The translations under genes and the position numbers were made by a program. Of a DNA stretch of 64,000 nucleotides, positions 25,420 through 35,720 are shown piece by piece. Each line of letters opens with the position of its first letter. The stretch's first letter is position 1. The stretch lies in assembly GCF_000192475.1 (NCBI RefSeq), contig NZ_AEYW01000018.1, forward strand, positions 1 to 64,000. The letters are read 5' to 3'. The notes below the pieces were generated by a model that saw only the letters and a list, made by a program, of their open reading frames with translations, had not been told where the DNA came from and did no database searches. The DNA is from Ruegeria conchae. Its GTDB lineage: Bacteria > Pseudomonadota > Alphaproteobacteria > Rhodobacterales > Rhodobacteraceae.

Positions 25420-27105
25420 TCAAGAGTGTTCTTCGGCCGCTGTCGCGGCCAGTGCGCGGTTATATGCCTTGAGTGCGTCGACGTGATAGAGCGCTCCGAC
25501 AGGATCCTCACACCCCTCTTCGTCGACTATGACAACCGGGATACAGGGGATGTCGTCGCGATCAAAATAGGGCATGGCAGCCTCGAGCGTGGCGCTGGCC
25601 TTGACGCAAAGCCCTTGTTCGATCAGCGCCTGCGCTTCTTCTTTCGTTATTGAGCGGGTGCCACCAAGCGGTCGCATCACGGTGCCCGCCCGCAGCATGG
25701 CCAGCAAATAGGCCTGAGGCCCGGCGGCCAAATGCACATTGCGACGTTCCAGCTGTGTCAGGAAGAACGACCGATCCACCAGACGCGAGGCCAGCGCTGT
25801 GGACATCGAGACCGAAACCATCACGGCGAGGCCGATCTGCCAATCTCCGGTCAATTCAAAAACGATAAGCGTTGTCGAGATCGGAGCACCCAAAACCGCC
25901 GCAGCAACGGCACCCATCCCGGCAAAGGCATAAAGCGTATGAGTTCCCGACACGTCGGGTAGCAGGCCGGTGGCGATCAGACCAAAAGCCAACCCGGTCA
26001 GCGCCCCAATCATCAGTGAAGGGGAAAAGACTCCACCCCCCATGCGCCCACCCATGGTGATGGCAACTGCAACTGTTTTCACAACGGCCAACACAATTGC
26101 CGCAGTTAGCACTATGTCACCTGTCAGGGCGCGTATTGTCGTTTCATAACCCACGCCGATGATATGGGGGAACCAGATCGCCAATAGACCCAGCATCGCA
26201 CCAGACACTGCCGGGCGCAGCCAGCCTGGTAGCGATAATCGATTTTGGATGTGTGTGCCGATATCTTCAGCAAAAAAAATCGAGCGCATCAGCAGCAACG
26301 ATACCAACCCACAGATCAGTCCGAGGATCAGAAAGGCAGGCAATTCGACATAAAACTGCAGCGAACCGGGCGTGTCCAACGTAAACTCGGTCACGTCGCC
26401 ATATGCCAGACGGTTGATCACTGTACCTGCGACCGATGCGATAACGATAGGGGCAAAGGCATGCACGGCGAAATGGCGCAGCACAACTTCAAGCGCGAAC
26501 AGCGCTCCTGCAATTGGGGCATTAAAGCTGGCTGAGACAGCGGCAGCCACAGCACAGCCTAAAAGATCACGCCCAGTGATCCCATCTGCGCGAATACGGT
26601 CGCTGACCCAGGTCGAAATAACCCCTGCCATATGCACGACTGGCCCCTCTCGGCCCGTCGAGCCACCCGAGCTTAGCGTGATCAACGAGGCAATGAATGA
26701 TGCGATACCGGCCTTTTTCTCGACGCGCCCATCAGTTATGGCCGATCCCTCAATCACATCCGCGACTGAACGTACCCGTCCATCATCTGTAAATCGGTTT
26801 AATAGAACCCCGACAACCAATCCGCCTATGACGGGTGTGATGAATATCCAGAACCAGTGCAGTTTCTCAGCATGGCTATGAAGGAAAAGAATGTTGTCAG
26901 TGCTATAGAGATAGGCTTGCAGCGACGCGATGGACATGCGGAACCCCAGCGCCATGAAACCAGCAGCGATCCCGATGATCAGCGCGATAAACCAGAATTG
27001 TATCTGGCTGGGACCACGATGGAGCATCACGCGCCAAGCATCTTTCAGGGCCGACAGCGCCTGATTGAATTGATTACGCAGCACAGTGCGGGTGGACTGG
27101 GTCAT
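25420..27105 (-). CDS. ClC-family chloride channel or H+/Cl- antiporter
   Basis: 561 residues with about ten membrane helices. The selectivity-filter segments are visible: SSGGSTGREGPVVH, with the gating Glu of GREGP, and GGRMGGGVFSPSLMIGA. A cytoplasmic C-terminal region (about 470-555) looks like a CBS-type domain (DRDDIPCIPVVIVDEEG). It moves chloride across the inner membrane and may help in acid or ion stress. It abuts the DUF3179 gene tail to tail. Confidence 0.92.
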   Translation of the reverse strand: MTQSTRTVLRNQFNQALSALKDAWRVMLHRGPSQIQFWFIALIIGIAAGFMALGFRMSIASLQAYLYSTDNILFLHSHAEKLHWFWIFITPVIGGLVVGVLLNRFTDDGRVRSVADVIEGSAITDGRVEKKAGIASFIASLITLSSGGSTGREGPVVHMAGVISTWVSDRIRADGITGRDLLGCAVAAAVSASFNAPIAGALFALEVVLRHFAVHAFAPIVIASVAGTVINRLAYGDVTEFTLDTPGSLQFYVELPAFLILGLICGLVSLLLMRSIFFAEDIGTHIQNRLSLPGWLRPAVSGAMLGLLAIWFPHIIGVGYETTIRALTGDIVLTAAIVLAVVKTVAVAITMGGRMGGGVFSPSLMIGALTGLAFGLIATGLLPDVSGTHTLYAFAGMGAVAAAVLGAPISTTLIVFELTGDWQIGLAVMVSVSMSTALASRLVDRSFFLTQLERRNVHLAAGPQAYLLAMLRAGTVMRPLGGTRSITKEEAQALIEQGLCVKASATLEAAMPYFDRDDIPCIPVVIVDEEGCEDPVGALYHVDALKAYNRALAATAAEEHS

Positions 27106-27209
27106 TGGCCCTCATGGGGATCGCGTAAGAATGGTCGCTGACCTTTAGTAAGCGACGTGGAGCGCAGAGAAAAGTCGGTTCACGGTGGTTTGTTTACAGT
27201 CGTTGCGCG

Positions 27210-28859
27210 TTAAGCCTCAAGCAGGGCACGGGCTGCAGCGCGCGCCTCATCCGTAATTGTGTCACCCGCGACCATGCGCGCAATCTCATCAATGCGATCA
27301 GGAACGGACAATGGGGTCACGGTTGACAGGGTCTGATCCCCTGCCACCTGCTTCTGCACCCGCCAATGATGTGCTGCGCGGGCAGCGACCTGCGGCGAAT
27401 GCGTCACCACCAGCACCTGCCCGCCATGGGCCAGCGACGCCAGACGCCGCCCGACCGCATCAGCGGTGGCTCCGCCAACGCCCCGGTCGATCTCATCAAA
27501 GATCATTGTGCGGGCACTATCCTCGCCGGTCAGGCAAACCTTGAGTGCCAGCAGAAAGCGGCTGAGTTCCCCGCCCGAAGCGATCTTATTAAGTGGCCCT
27601 GAGGGCGCGCCGGGATTCGTGGCGACGGTAAAGGCTACTGCATCGATGCCGTCGGGACCGGGATCGCCGGGCGCAATCTCGGTCTGGAAAACCGCGCGTT
27701 CCATTTTCAACGGCGCAAGTTCCCCCATGACCGCTTTGTCGAGCGCTCTGGCTGCAGATTGCCTTAAAGAACTAAGAGCTTCAGCTGCCTTGTCATAAGT
27801 CGCCTGTGCAGCGGCAACGGCAGCGCGCTTATCGCTGATATCTGCATCGCTGGCGTCTAACCGGTTTAGACGGTCGCGCAGCGTATCAGCGAAGGGACCC
27901 AATTCGTCTGGTGCCACATCGTGTTTTCGGGCCAATGCGCGGATCGCAAAGAGTCGCTCTTCGATCTGCTCCAGCTCCGAGGGGTTAAACTCAAGCACTT
28001 GCAGGCAGGAATTCACACCATCCTGCGCCTCACCCAATTCGATTAGGGCACGGCCAAGCGCAGCGATGGGTTCTTCTAACTGCCCCTCCGCATGGTCCGA
28101 GACACCTTCCAGCCAGCGCACTGCGTCGGCCATGGCGCCTTCGGCCCCATCTCCGCCCATCAACGCAAAAGCGCGGGCTACGTCATCGCGGATGCGCTCG
28201 GCCCCCTGCATCATACGGCGGCGAGCGTCGAGGTCGGCATCTTCACCCGGCTGCGGATCTAGCTTGTCCAACTCAGCCACGGAATGACGCAAGAACTCTT
28301 CCTCCGCGCGCATGGAGGTCAGCGCAGCTTCGGTCTGAGCCAACACTTTTCGAGCAGTGGACATTTGACCCCAGGCGGAGCGAACAGCGGCTAGTTTGTC
28401 CTCTGCCTCTGCATACGCATCCAGCATTGCGCGATGACCACGCGGATTCAGCAAGCCCCGGTCATCATGTTGGCCATGCAACTCGATCAGGGTTCCTGAC
28501 AAAGCCCGCAACACCTCACCCGAGCAACGACGATCGTTGACCCAAGCAGTCTTACGTCCCTCAGCCGTATTGACCCGACGCAGGATCAACTCCTCGCCCC
28601 CAGGCAAACCGGCGTCTGCCAACACGGCATGGGCAGGATGGCCTTCAGGTAACTCGAACTCAGCGACAACCTCACCTTGTTCAGCGCCTTGACGGACCAG
28701 TTCAGCCCGCCCGCGCCAACCCAATACAAAACCCAAAGAGTCCAGAAGGATCGACTTGCCTGCCCCGGTTTCACCGGTCAAAGCGTTCAAGCCCGGCTGG
28801 AACGTCAGCTCCAACCGGTCGATGATCAGCATGTCGCGGATATCAAGGGCGCGCAGCAT
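27210..28859 (-). CDS. recN: DNA repair protein RecN
   Basis: 549 residues, the usual RecN length. The SMC-like N-terminal half has Walker A GETGAGKSI (about 30-38) and ELHGQHD. A coiled-coil centre (about 150-360) follows, and the C-terminal half has signature IASGGELSRF, Walker B TMIFDEID and VTHSPQVAA. RecN is an ATPase acting at double-strand breaks in recombination repair. It follows bamD and lpxC on the same strand, a common alphaproteobacterial order. Confidence 0.96.
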   Translation of the reverse strand: MLRALDIRDMLIIDRLELTFQPGLNALTGETGAGKSILLDSLGFVLGWRGRAELVRQGAEQGEVVAEFELPEGHPAHAVLADAGLPGGEELILRRVNTAEGRKTAWVNDRRCSGEVLRALSGTLIELHGQHDDRGLLNPRGHRAMLDAYAEAEDKLAAVRSAWGQMSTARKVLAQTEAALTSMRAEEEFLRHSVAELDKLDPQPGEDADLDARRRMMQGAERIRDDVARAFALMGGDGAEGAMADAVRWLEGVSDHAEGQLEEPIAALGRALIELGEAQDGVNSCLQVLEFNPSELEQIEERLFAIRALARKHDVAPDELGPFADTLRDRLNRLDASDADISDKRAAVAAAQATYDKAAEALSSLRQSAARALDKAVMGELAPLKMERAVFQTEIAPGDPGPDGIDAVAFTVATNPGAPSGPLNKIASGGELSRFLLALKVCLTGEDSARTMIFDEIDRGVGGATADAVGRRLASLAHGGQVLVVTHSPQVAARAAHHWRVQKQVAGDQTLSTVTPLSVPDRIDEIARMVAGDTITDEARAAARALLEA

Positions 28860-28894
28860 CGGGTCTTAGCGTCCCACGCCTTTAGCCATCGCGT

Positions 28895-29764
28895 TTACAA
28901 CCACTCACCTTTGATGGTCTGGCGATAGATCGTGCTGAGCCAGTTATTGCCTCGGCTCTTCAGATCCAGCCCGCGTGAGGTCAACAGTGTGTAACCTGCA
29001 TCGTACCATTCAGAGGATTGATAGTTGTAACCCAGAATTGCTCCGGCGGATTGCGCTTCATCTACCAGACCCAGTGCCAAGTAGGCCTCGATCAGACGAT
29101 ACAGCGCCTCAGCAGTGTGCGAGGTGGTTTGGAAGTCTTCCACCACAACACGGAATCGGTTGATGGCCGCAGTAAAGTGGTCCTGACGCAGGTAATAGCG
29201 CCCGATCTCCATTTCTTTTCCGGCCAAATGGTCAAAGGCCAAATCAAACTTGAGAACGGCAGAAGTGGCATATTCGCTATCAGGGTAGACTTCGATCACC
29301 GTACGCAAGGCCTGCAGCGCCTGAAAGGTCAGGCCCTGATCGCGACCAACCTCATCGATCTGGTCATAGTAGCTGAGCGCCAGAAGATATTGCGCATACG
29401 CCGCATCTTCGTCGGTTGGATAAAAATCGATGTATCGCTGTGCAGCGGCGCGGCTTTCTTCGTAGTTTTGATCCGAATGAAAGGAAAACGCCTGCATGAT
29501 CAGAGCTCGCTTGGCCCAGTCGGAATAAGGATAAAGCCGCTCGACCTCAGAGAAATACCACGCGGCGTCGTCAGAACGGTTCTGAGACAGCTCATATTCA
29601 CCACGGGTATAAATCTGCTCTGGTGTGAAACCTTCGAGGTTCTGGTTGCGGTCAGCGCCCTTTTTGCTGAAAAGGCCTCCGTCCCCGCACGCCGTCAAAG
29701 ATGCTGCCAGAAGAATCGCCGCTGCGAATCTGACTGCCGCTTTGGTGCCAACCATTCCGCCCAT
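28895..29764 (-). CDS. bamD: outer membrane assembly lipoprotein BamD
   Basis: 289 residues. A lipoprotein signal with lipobox LTAC (Cys about residue 27) is followed by tetratricopeptide-type helical repeats: YTRGEYELSQN, WYFSEVERLYPYSDWAKRA, AAQRYIDFYP, LSYYDQIDEVGRDQ. These are BamD (ComL/YfiO) hallmarks. It is an essential part of the BAM complex on the inner leaflet of the outer membrane. The start could be ATG 29764 or the next ATG three codons later. Confidence 0.94.
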   Translation of the reverse strand: MGGMVGTKAAVRFAAAILLAASLTACGDGGLFSKKGADRNQNLEGFTPEQIYTRGEYELSQNRSDDAAWYFSEVERLYPYSDWAKRALIMQAFSFHSDQNYEESRAAAQRYIDFYPTDEDAAYAQYLLALSYYDQIDEVGRDQGLTFQALQALRTVIEVYPDSEYATSAVLKFDLAFDHLAGKEMEIGRYYLRQDHFTAAINRFRVVVEDFQTTSHTAEALYRLIEAYLALGLVDEAQSAGAILGYNYQSSEWYDAGYTLLTSRGLDLKSRGNNWLSTIYRQTIKGEWL

Positions 29765-29881
29765 CCTTGTCGTTAACTTAGCGGGATTTATCCCTGATCG
29801 GACCTCGGTCTAGCACATAAAATTCCAGTGCAAAACGCCTTATCCACCCTATTGACGCAAATGTCGCCAGAGTTGACCGGG

Positions 29882-30802
29882 TCACGCAACTTGTGGAATT
29901 TCACTCCGCACCAGACCCTGACCCGGCAAGCGTGCGGTTTGTTCAGGCGTGCATAGGATCGGGCGCACCGCACCAGGTGTCTCGAACAGCTTGCGCAGCA
30001 GCGTGTTGGTCATAGAATGACCCGACTTTTCACCGGTAAAGCGACCCAGGATCGGACCGCCTGCCAGATAAAGATCACCCAAGGCATCCAGCATCTTGTG
30101 ACGCACGGCCTCATCATCGTGGCGGAAACCACCCGGCGTCAGAACTTCATCACCTTGCACAACGACCGCGTTTTCCAGCGTTCCACCCAACGCCAGACCG
30201 TTCTCGCGCATCGCCTCAACATCCGTACGGCGGCAGAAAGTGCGGCTGTCGCACAATTCTCTCGCAAAGGATCCGTTGCGCATATCCAGAACTTTGGTCT
30301 GACTGCCAATAGCGTGATCTTCAAAATCAATGTGGAATTCGATCTCAAGCCCGTCGGCAGGAACGATCGACGCGCTTGCGCCCTCGCGCGAAACGGTGAT
30401 CGGTTTGAGAACTTCGTAGGCCAGCACGGGGCTCGCCTGACGACGCACACCTTTAGCCATGATACCGCGAACGAACTCGATGGACGAGCCATCCATGATC
30501 GGAACCTCGGGACCGTCAATCTCGATCAGAGCGTTATGTATGCCGCACCCGGCGAGTGCCGCCATGATATGCTCAACGGTCGACACCGAAACATCCGCTT
30601 CGTTCACGAGACGGGTGCAAAGCGGCGTACGTTCGACGACATCGTAGATCGCGGGAATCATCGCATTGCCCAGCTCGATATCAATCCGTTTGAACCAGAT
30701 TCCATGACCTGCGGCCGCAGGCTTCAGAACCATCGTCGCAGGCTTGCCGCTATGCAGCCCAGTGCCCGTAAACGTGACTGAAGATTTGAGCGTATGTTGC
30801 AA
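29882..30802 (-). CDS. lpxC: UDP-3-O-acyl-N-acetylglucosamine deacetylase
   Basis: 306 residues from a TTG at 30802, chosen because GAGG lies 6 nt upstream and because family members begin right at the TLKSSVTF strand; an ATG at 30856 would add 18 atypical residues. The Zn ligands are His of VEHIMAAL and the pair in HKMLDALGDL. It catalyses the committed step of lipid A synthesis in the cytosol. It lies between ftsZ and bamD, with the ftsZ terminator upstream. Confidence 0.95.
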   Translation of the reverse strand: MQHTLKSSVTFTGTGLHSGKPATMVLKPAAAGHGIWFKRIDIELGNAMIPAIYDVVERTPLCTRLVNEADVSVSTVEHIMAALAGCGIHNALIEIDGPEVPIMDGSSIEFVRGIMAKGVRRQASPVLAYEVLKPITVSREGASASIVPADGLEIEFHIDFEDHAIGSQTKVLDMRNGSFARELCDSRTFCRRTDVEAMRENGLALGGTLENAVVVQGDEVLTPGGFRHDDEAVRHKMLDALGDLYLAGGPILGRFTGEKSGHSMTNTLLRKLFETPGAVRPILCTPEQTARLPGQGLVRSEIPQVA

Positions 30803-30969
30803 TGTGAGCCTCGGTGAATTGTGTCCAGCCTGCCAGGGGCTGTGTTGCACCCTCAACTAAGGAAGGGGGCGTCAAGGCTCAACTCACTCTTTGCAACCGA
30901 ATGAAACATGATTGTTACACATCGGCAAATCCCTGCTTACATGGGTTTAATACCTTGTGTTTCAACAGA

Positions 30970-30995
30970 AAAGGGCCGCATGTTTGCGGCCCTTT
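30970..30995 (-). terminator. intrinsic terminator after ftsZ
   Basis: A perfect 10-bp stem (AAAGGGCCGC / GCGGCCCTTT on either strand) with a 6-nt loop lies 21 nt past the ftsZ stop. On the minus strand it ends in TTTTCTGTTG. This marks the end of the division-cluster transcript before lpxC. Confidence 0.8.
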
Positions 30996-31016
30996 GAAAC
31001 GATTTTGTTACCGCGA

Positions 31017-32618
31017 TCAGTTGGCTTGACGCCGCAGGAAGGCCGGAATTTCGATGCGCTCCTGGTCTGGATCAACCTCATCCTGCGCAGGTGCCGTGGC
31101 GTCAACCGACCGCATAGCAGGCTGTTGGCGCACCGGTTGCGCAGGCGTATCGGCCGCATGACCAGTCATACGATCGATCAGTCGGTTAAATCCAAAACGC
31201 GGACGATCCTCGGCTGCCTGCTGCGGCTGTGGAGCAGGTTCACGAGGGGCTGCAGCCGTTGGACGTAGCCGGTTATGCGGTACCTTCTGTACGGCTGCCT
31301 GCAATCGCTGCATCGCTTCTGGCGACGGAGTGCCGGGGGTCGGAGCACGCTGATCGACGTAAGCCTCGGGGGTTTCTTCCACTTCTGGCTGCGGCTCGAA
31401 TTGTGCCACTTGTGGCTGATAGGCAGGCGGAGGCAGCCCGTCATCATCCTGTTCAGCCGCGGGCTGTTCGTCTTGCCAGCCCTCGTTGAACTCAACGTCT
31501 TCGATGGATTCAAACAGCGTCGGAGCAATGTTGTCCTCTTCTGCTGCCGGGGCGCCGGCAACCGGCTCCTGCGGCTGCTCTTCCGCTGAAACCGTGCGGG
31601 TCAGCGGAGCCGACATCGAACGGCGTGCGACTGGCACGTCGTCGGTTTTTTCGCTGGCATCAATACCCGTCGCAACAACAGACACGCGCATGCCACCTTC
31701 CATCTCGGTATCGAGGGTCGAACCGACGATAATGTTGGCCTCGGGATCCACTTCCTCGCGGATGCGGTTGGCGGCCTCGTCCAATTCGAACAGGGTCAGG
31801 TCGTGCGAACCAGTGATGTTGATCAGAACGCCCTTCGCGCCCTTGAGGCTGATTTCGTCCAGCAGCGGGTTGGCAATGGCCTTCTCGGCGGCCTGAATGG
31901 CGCGGTCTTCACCAGTGGCTTCACCCGTACCCATCATCGCCTTGCCCATCTCATCCATCACAGCGCGGACGTCGGCAAAGTCGAGGTTGATCAAACCCGG
32001 ACGCACCATCAGGTCGGTCACGCCCTTGACGCCCTGATACAGAACGTCATCCGCCATCGAGAACGCTTCAGTAAACGTGGTCTTTTCATTGGCCAGACGG
32101 AACAGGTTCTGGTTCGGGATGATGATCAGTGTGTCGACAACTTGCTGCAATGCGTCAACGCCGTCTTCGGCCTGACGCATCCGCTTGGCCCCTTCGAACT
32201 GGAAGGGTTTAGTCACAACACCAACGGTCAGAACACCCAGTTCTCGCGCAGCCTGTGCTATGATCGGGGCCGCCCCGGTACCGGTCCCGCCGCCCATACC
32301 TGCAGTGATAAAGCACATATGTGCCCCTGCCAGGTGGTCAACGATCTGTTCGATGCTTTCTTCGGCAGCCGCGGCTCCCACGGTCGGGCGTGCCCCCGCA
32401 CCCAGCCCTTCTGTGACTTTGACACCCAGTTGCACCCGCGCTGATGAGCGGCTTTGCTGCAACGCCTGCGCGTCTGTATTGGCGACGACAAATTCGACGC
32501 CGTCCAACTGCTTTTCAATCATATTGTCGACAGCATTGCCCCCAGCGCCACCAACGCCAAATACGGTAATCCGAGGCTTGAGTTCGTCGTGCCCGGGCAT
32601 CGAAAGATTTAATGTCAT
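31017..32618 (-). CDS. ftsZ: cell division protein FtsZ
   Basis: 533 residues from ATG 32618; an earlier in-frame start would add 20 residues ahead of MTLNLSMPG. The GTPase domain has [13 protein letters not shown] and the tubulin signature [10 protein letters not shown]. After about residue 320 comes a long acidic, Pro/Gln-rich linker typical of alphaproteobacteria (E. coli FtsZ has only 383 residues). It ends in the conserved tail [10 protein letters not shown], which binds FtsA. It forms the cytokinetic Z-ring at the inner membrane. Confidence 0.97.
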   Translation of the reverse strand: MTLNLSMPGHDELKPRITVFGVGGAGGNAVDNMIEKQLDGVEFVVANTDAQALQQSRSSARVQLGVKVTEGLGAGARPTVGAAAAEESIEQIVDHLAGAHMCFITAGMGGGTGTGAAPIIAQAARELGVLTVGVVTKPFQFEGAKRMRQAEDGVDALQQVVDTLIIIPNQNLFRLANEKTTFTEAFSMADDVLYQGVKGVTDLMVRPGLINLDFADVRAVMDEMGKAMMGTGEATGEDRAIQAAEKAIANPLLDEISLKGAKGVLINITGSHDLTLFELDEAANRIREEVDPEANIIVGSTLDTEMEGGMRVSVVATGIDASEKTDDVPVARRSMSAPLTRTVSAEEQPQEPVAGAPAAEEDNIAPTLFESIEDVEFNEGWQDEQPAAEQDDDGLPPPAYQPQVAQFEPQPEVEETPEAYVDQRAPTPGTPSPEAMQRLQAAVQKVPHNRLRPTAAAPREPAPQPQQAAEDRPRFGFNRLIDRMTGHAADTPAQPVRQQPAMRSVDATAPAQDEVDPDQERIEIPAFLRRQAN

Positions 32619-32966
32619 GCTCTGTCCGCCTGTTTTATATGTTGCCGCAAAATGCGGTTTATTCTGACCTATCCACAATTGATTTTACTGTGTCATTTCG
32701 GAAACGTCACCAGAAAAATCGCCAGATTCCACAAAATATGGAGGAAATAAGGCAACAAACTGCCGCATTTCGCTGCAACCGCGATATGTTGCGGCGAATG
32801 GTTCATGTACCACTACGTACGGAAAACCACACCCGCCCTACGGGGGTGCGAAACTCGTTGATCATTCAATATGGTCGCTGAAAACTGCTCAACGTCCTGC
32901 CGCTAGGCCTCTTTCGGGCCTTGTGGATATCTTGCGGGATTCTGGCACGGGCTGCAACCGATTTCT
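32619..32966. promoter_or_regulatory. 348-bp region upstream of ftsZ
   Basis: It holds no supported gene. Small inverted repeats are present, including CCGCA-AAA-TGCGG (32645-32657) about 27 bp before the ftsZ start, and AGGCC...GGCCT (32904-32920). Such a long leader suggests that ftsZ has its own promoters besides readthrough from ftsQA. Two GATTC sites, matching the GANTC target of the alphaproteobacterial methylase CcrM, occur near 32722 and 32940; their role is speculative. Confidence 0.45.
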
Positions 32967-33386
32967 TTAGCCTACTGGAGTACTTGGGCAGTTTAGACTG
33001 TCGTCTGTAACACTTCGGACTTCTTGCGTTTCGCTCCCTACAAAACGCGCGAGACGCACCATCAGCCGGTCATCATGAAGGAAGGGCCACCAGCAAACTG
33101 GTACGCCATCGGGCGCATCATCATAGAGAAAGCAAATCTGGCCGTTTGGCGTGGTGATCTGACCATAAACGCATCCCCGCCCCTCCATCCGCCAGACAGA
33201 GAGAGTCGGGCTCAGGAACTCTTCGGTTCCGACCAGCATACCGCTGCGGATTTCGTGAAAGGTGATCGTTTTACCTACAACAGCGTTCAGAAACGCCTCA
33301 GGCGTGATCAGTGTCTGGGTCTCTGCGACGGTGGGTAAGAACGCCGCGCAGAGCGCCACCCGGCGCAGTTGTTTACCAATTGTCAC
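32967..33386 (-). CDS. small exported hypothetical protein overlapping the end of ftsA
   Basis: 139 residues from GTG 33386, 14 nt inside the 3' end of ftsA. The N terminus (TIGKQLRRVALCAAFLPTVAETQ) looks like a Sec signal peptide. The mature part has Cys in GRGCVYGQ, GQICFLYDD, VPVCWWPF and LNCPS, so two disulfides are possible. A longer reading to 33623 in the same frame only antiparallels ftsA codons and is unlikely. I do not recognise the family. Confidence 0.6.
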   Translation of the reverse strand: MTIGKQLRRVALCAAFLPTVAETQTLITPEAFLNAVVGKTITFHEIRSGMLVGTEEFLSPTLSVWRMEGRGCVYGQITTPNGQICFLYDDAPDGVPVCWWPFLHDDRLMVRLARFVGSETQEVRSVTDDSLNCPSTPVG

Positions 33387-34710
33387 GGAACCAGCGCACA
33401 GCACGTTTGAACGGGCGCGCAGCGTAGGTGTCAACCGGGATTTCAAAGTCCCACCATTCGTCCTGTGGATGCGCAGCAAACAGGCTAAGCCCAACCGCCG
33501 AGGAAAAGCCCGGCCCCGTCGCCGATTGCGGCAAACCATGGACGCGCAGCGGGCGACCCAAACGAACACGCTGGCCCAGAATACGACTGGCCAACCCGTC
33601 GAGTCCCATGATCTGGCTGCCACCGCCAGTCAGAACGATTTGCTGGCTGGGCAGGTGATCAAATCCCGCTGCATCCAGGCGGGTGCGGACTTCTTCGAGG
33701 ATTTCTTCGACGCGTGGTCGCATAATGCCGATTAATTCGGCACGGCTGACGGTGCGACGGTCATGCTCCCAATCACCGGTGTCGCCGCCAATATCGATCA
33801 GGTCGCGGTCGTCAGCACCCGTTGCATGAACGCCGCCGTTAAAGGTCTTGATCCGTTCGGCCACTGCTGCAGGCACTCCAAGGCCCATTGAGATATCGCT
33901 GGTCACGTGATCGCCGCCCATGCGCACGCAATCGGCATAGATCATATGTTTCTTCATGAAGATTGAGATGCTGGTGGTGCCGCCGCCCATGTCGATACAG
34001 GCGGCACCCAATTCCTGTTCGTCCTCGACCAATGCCGAAATGCCCGAAACGTAGGCTGAGTTAGCGATCCCCGCCAATTCCAGATCACAGCGCTTGATAC
34101 AGCGAACGATGTTCTGGATCGCGACCGCATCGACGGTCAGCATGTGCATATCCACTGCAAGACTTTGACCTAACTGTCCACGCGGGTCGATCAGCCCCGA
34201 ACGGTTGTCCAGTGCAAAATTCACCGGTTGGGCATGCAACACTTCGCGTCCTTCGCCATAATCCGGCACATCACAGGCATTCAGCACGCGCCCCACCTCG
34301 GCCTCGGTGACCAGCTGGCCTTCCAGATCGACCTGTGCGTCCAGACCGTATGAGCGTGGATTGGCCCCTGAGAAGGAAGCGATGACGTGATCAACACGGA
34401 TATCGGCCATTTTCTGCGCCGCCTGCAGGGCGGTGCGGATGGCGCGCTCGGTTTCTTGCATCGCGGTAACTTCGCCGAACTGCACCCCGCGTGAGCGAGT
34501 AGTCGCGGCACCAATCACCCGAAACCCGGTCTGACCCGCCATGGAGCCAATCGAATTGTCCTCGGACAACCGCCCCGTCCCGTCGAAGCGCAGGACTAGG
34601 CAGGCGATTTTGGAGCTGCCCACATCCAAAATGGCGACTACGCCGCGTTGCATTGCCTGCCGGCGCATCTGCCGCATAGCCCGTTGGGACTGATAAAGAT
34701 CGGTCATCAT
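33373..34710 (-). CDS. ftsA: cell division protein FtsA
   Basis: 445 residues. Actin-like ATPase motifs: ILDVGSSKIACLV (phosphate 1), the 1C domain inserted early, DMGGGTTSISIF (phosphate 2) and LTGGGSQIMGL (adenosine). The C-terminal FKRAVRWFRDNW is an amphipathic membrane-targeting helix. FtsA tethers FtsZ to the inner membrane. It starts 5 nt after the ftsQ stop; the first two codons are both ATG. Confidence 0.96.
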   Translation of the reverse strand: MMTDLYQSQRAMRQMRRQAMQRGVVAILDVGSSKIACLVLRFDGTGRLSEDNSIGSMAGQTGFRVIGAATTRSRGVQFGEVTAMQETERAIRTALQAAQKMADIRVDHVIASFSGANPRSYGLDAQVDLEGQLVTEAEVGRVLNACDVPDYGEGREVLHAQPVNFALDNRSGLIDPRGQLGQSLAVDMHMLTVDAVAIQNIVRCIKRCDLELAGIANSAYVSGISALVEDEQELGAACIDMGGGTTSISIFMKKHMIYADCVRMGGDHVTSDISMGLGVPAAVAERIKTFNGGVHATGADDRDLIDIGGDTGDWEHDRRTVSRAELIGIMRPRVEEILEEVRTRLDAAGFDHLPSQQIVLTGGGSQIMGLDGLASRILGQRVRLGRPLRVHGLPQSATGPGFSSAVGLSLFAAHPQDEWWDFEIPVDTYAARPFKRAVRWFRDNW

Positions 34711-34715
34711 GGTCG

Positions 34716-35720
34716 TTACTGCCCGCTACTCACATCTACTTTTGTGTTCCACCAGTCTTCGCTGGCTGTTTTGTTCATTCGGATGGTTGGTCGCTGGCCA
34801 AGGCGCATATCGACCGCAGCCACATCGCGTTCCAGAAGGTCCTGCACCTCGTTTACTGCCAGTACGCGTTCCAGTGCACGCGCAGGTCGCTCGGTTGGCA
34901 ACATGATGCGCTGGTTGCGATCCAACACCAGATCCCAGCGGCGTTCACCAACACGCACGAGCCCCCGGACCCGCTCGCCCAAACTGCGGGCGGTTGTCAG
35001 AATCTGCAGCGCTTCGGGCACATGCTTGTCCGCGCCTTTCCCGGCAATCAAAGGCAAGTTTGCGTGATCAGCACGCGCCGCAATCATATCCACGTGGGCA
35101 CCGGTTTCATCCAGTAGCTCGATCCCGTCACGCGTACGCCAGACGATGACCGGCTGACGTTCAACTATGTCCACCTGTAAGATACCGCCGGGGCGAATGC
35201 GCACAGTTGCCGACTTCACCGGATCGAGCCCAGTGATGGTGTCGCGGATCATCTCGACATCCAGGTCCCAGGAACTGAGCGGGAAATCGAGAGGTACAAC
35301 CTCGCGGATATCTTCCGATAGCGCGGTCCCCGCACCGTCGATGGCCATCAGGTTGACCATGAATTCCGGACGTTCCTGAATCGAGGTCTTGATGCTGATG
35401 ACATAGGCACTGACGGCCTCGCGGCGTTCTTCAGCGGCAAAGAAGCCTCCGACCAATCCGACGACCGCCAGAACCGGTAGACCAATCTTCACCCCGCGCC
35501 GGATGCCGGGGGTGAGCATCCAGCGCTGAAAACGGTAGCTGAGGCGCGAAGGCGCAGGATCAGACAAGCGTCCGCGACCAAAGAATCGGGTGCCTCGCAA
35601 GCGCAGTTTGGGTTCAGCTTCGGATTCCGACTTTGGAGCAGCACCAAAATCCGCATCTGGCCCCGCCAGCGGTTTGGTCCGGTGGATCACTGGCGTGCGG
35701 GTGGCGGTCAGCGGTCGCAT
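34716..35720 (-). CDS. ftsQ: cell division protein FtsQ
   Basis: 334 residues from ATG 35720, with GGAGG 8 nt upstream and a 13-nt overlap with the end of ddl. A cytoplasmic, charged N-terminal part (about 75 residues) leads to one transmembrane helix (about 80-100). The periplasmic POTRA domain follows ([23 protein letters not shown]), then the beta domain with [19 protein letters not shown]. FtsQ is part of the FtsQLB subcomplex of the divisome. Confidence 0.94.
   Translation of the reverse strand: MRPLTATRTPVIHRTKPLAGPDADFGAAPKSESEAEPKLRLRGTRFFGRGRLSDPAPSRLSYRFQRWMLTPGIRRGVKIGLPVLAVVGLVGGFFAAEERREAVSAYVISIKTSIQERPEFMVNLMAIDGAGTALSEDIREVVPLDFPLSSWDLDVEMIRDTITGLDPVKSATVRIRPGGILQVDIVERQPVIVWRTRDGIELLDETGAHVDMIAARADHANLPLIAGKGADKHVPEALQILTTARSLGERVRGLVRVGERRWDLVLDRNQRIMLPTERPARALERVLAVNEVQDLLERDVAAVDMRLGQRPTIRMNKTASEDWWNTKVDVSSGQ

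Noticed and set aside
33387..33623. Longer minus-strand version of the small exported protein reaching into ftsA
   Set aside because: The added part only runs in another frame of ftsA and would precede the signal peptide.
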